Assembly (NCBI GenBank): GCA_004551485.1
Contig: SBLD01000001.1
Location: forward strand, 228,424-292,423
DNA length: 64,000 nucleotides
DNA from: Billgrantia azerbaijanica
GTDB lineage: Bacteria; Pseudomonadota; Gammaproteobacteria; Pseudomonadales; Halomonadaceae
Direction: 5' to 3'
Both the position numbers and the translations under genes were made by a program. The notes under the pieces were generated by a model. The model made no database searches. It was not told the origin of the DNA and saw nothing but the letters and a program-made list of their open reading frames with translations. Shown piece by piece: positions 63,762 through 64,000 of the stretch (positions within the stretch are counted from its first letter, which is position 1; every line of letters begins with the position of its first letter).

Positions 63762-63832
63762 GCACGAGCCGGTGATCCTGCGACACTACCCTCACCAAGA
63801 CGCCGCCCGCCGGGCACCCGGGAGAGAGATCG

Positions 63833-64000
63833 ATGAGACTGCAACACGCCACCTGGCAGGAGGTCGAGGCCTACCTGCAGCGCTCGACGGGCATCATCCT
63901 GCCCATCGGGTCCACCGAGCAGCACGGCCCCAACGGGCTGCTCGGCACCGACGCCATCTGCCCCGAGACGATCGCCTGGGCACTGGGCGAACGCCACGAC
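63833..64000 (+). CDS. Creatininase-family hydrolase (partial)
   Basis: The 56 codons before the window edge include LPIGSTEQHGPNGLLGTDAI, the metal-binding signature of the creatininase family (glutamate, histidine and aspartate ligands). GGGAGAGAG precedes the ATG. Family members hydrolyse amide rings such as creatinine or formamidopyrimidines; the specific substrate is unknown. Confidence 0.88.
   Translation, partial: MRLQHATWQEVEAYLQRSTGIILPIGSTEQHGPNGLLGTDAICPETIAWALGERHD

Overview
The window is a high-GC chromosome segment (by eye roughly 65-70% GC) from a gammaproteobacterium, most likely Halomonas or another member of the Halomonadaceae. This rests on overall gene types (guaB-guaA, DbpA, ArgP/ArgO, OpgD, YghU, a TctDE-type two-component system, MOT1-like transporter) and on REP-like hairpins; no rRNA or tRNA gene is present to confirm it. 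Coding is dense on both strands. No CRISPR array, integrase, complete insertion sequence or prophage structural gene was found.

Layout. 1-3276: divergent tricarboxylate-type regulatory locus (response regulator, sensor kinase, periplasmic binding protein). 3279-3482: a small repeat element beside the guaB promoter. 3572-6722: guaB and guaA. 6723-11315: a strikingly AT-rich island (about 40% GC by eye) directly after guaA. It holds a tightly coupled six-gene cassette: metallophosphoesterase, thymidylate-kinase-like protein, a thymidylate-synthase homologue lacking the catalytic cysteine, a MazG-like pyrophosphohydrolase, a thymidylate synthase with catalytic residues, and a 126-residue unknown. 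This is the best candidate for an undescribed system. 11340-17162: amino acid dehydrogenase, small HD hydrolase operon, LysE exporter, acetyltransferase, SDR remnant and epoxide hydrolase. 17577-23577: YchJ, OpgD, a propeller protein, a TPR-type regulator and DUF899 protein with a duplicated promoter segment, a broken acetyltransferase, and a cold-shock protein.

23938-31749: a LysR gene broken by an amber codon next to a DASS transporter, a DUF2157/DUF4401/GDYXXLXY membrane operon, an amino acid dehydrogenase and a secreted unknown. 31772-40950: a LysR-regulated MFS/GST pair, MOT1-like transporter, transglycosylase lipoprotein, aldo/keto reductases, an XRE/MmyB regulator, an IS5-type miniature element abutting the yghU ribosome site, PhnA and RlpA. 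41162-48675: small proteins, an exported isoaspartyl methyltransferase coupled to a SpeE-like membrane protein, an SRPBCC protein and a flavodoxin-UbiA fusion. 48652-48798: a patchwork of duplicated gene ends. 48997-52982: DbpA, RIO kinase, DUF6064, TAT-exported aldo/keto reductase. 53279-57306: porin, PstS-like protein and GGDEF-EAL protein operon. 57347-64000: ArgP/ArgO, a doubly degenerate MEDS-GGDEF-EAL protein, an FtsH paralogue, an SPW-repeat protein and the start of a creatininase-family gene.

Starts were chosen by ribosome binding sites and family length. Family names come from recognising motifs by eye; no database search was run.
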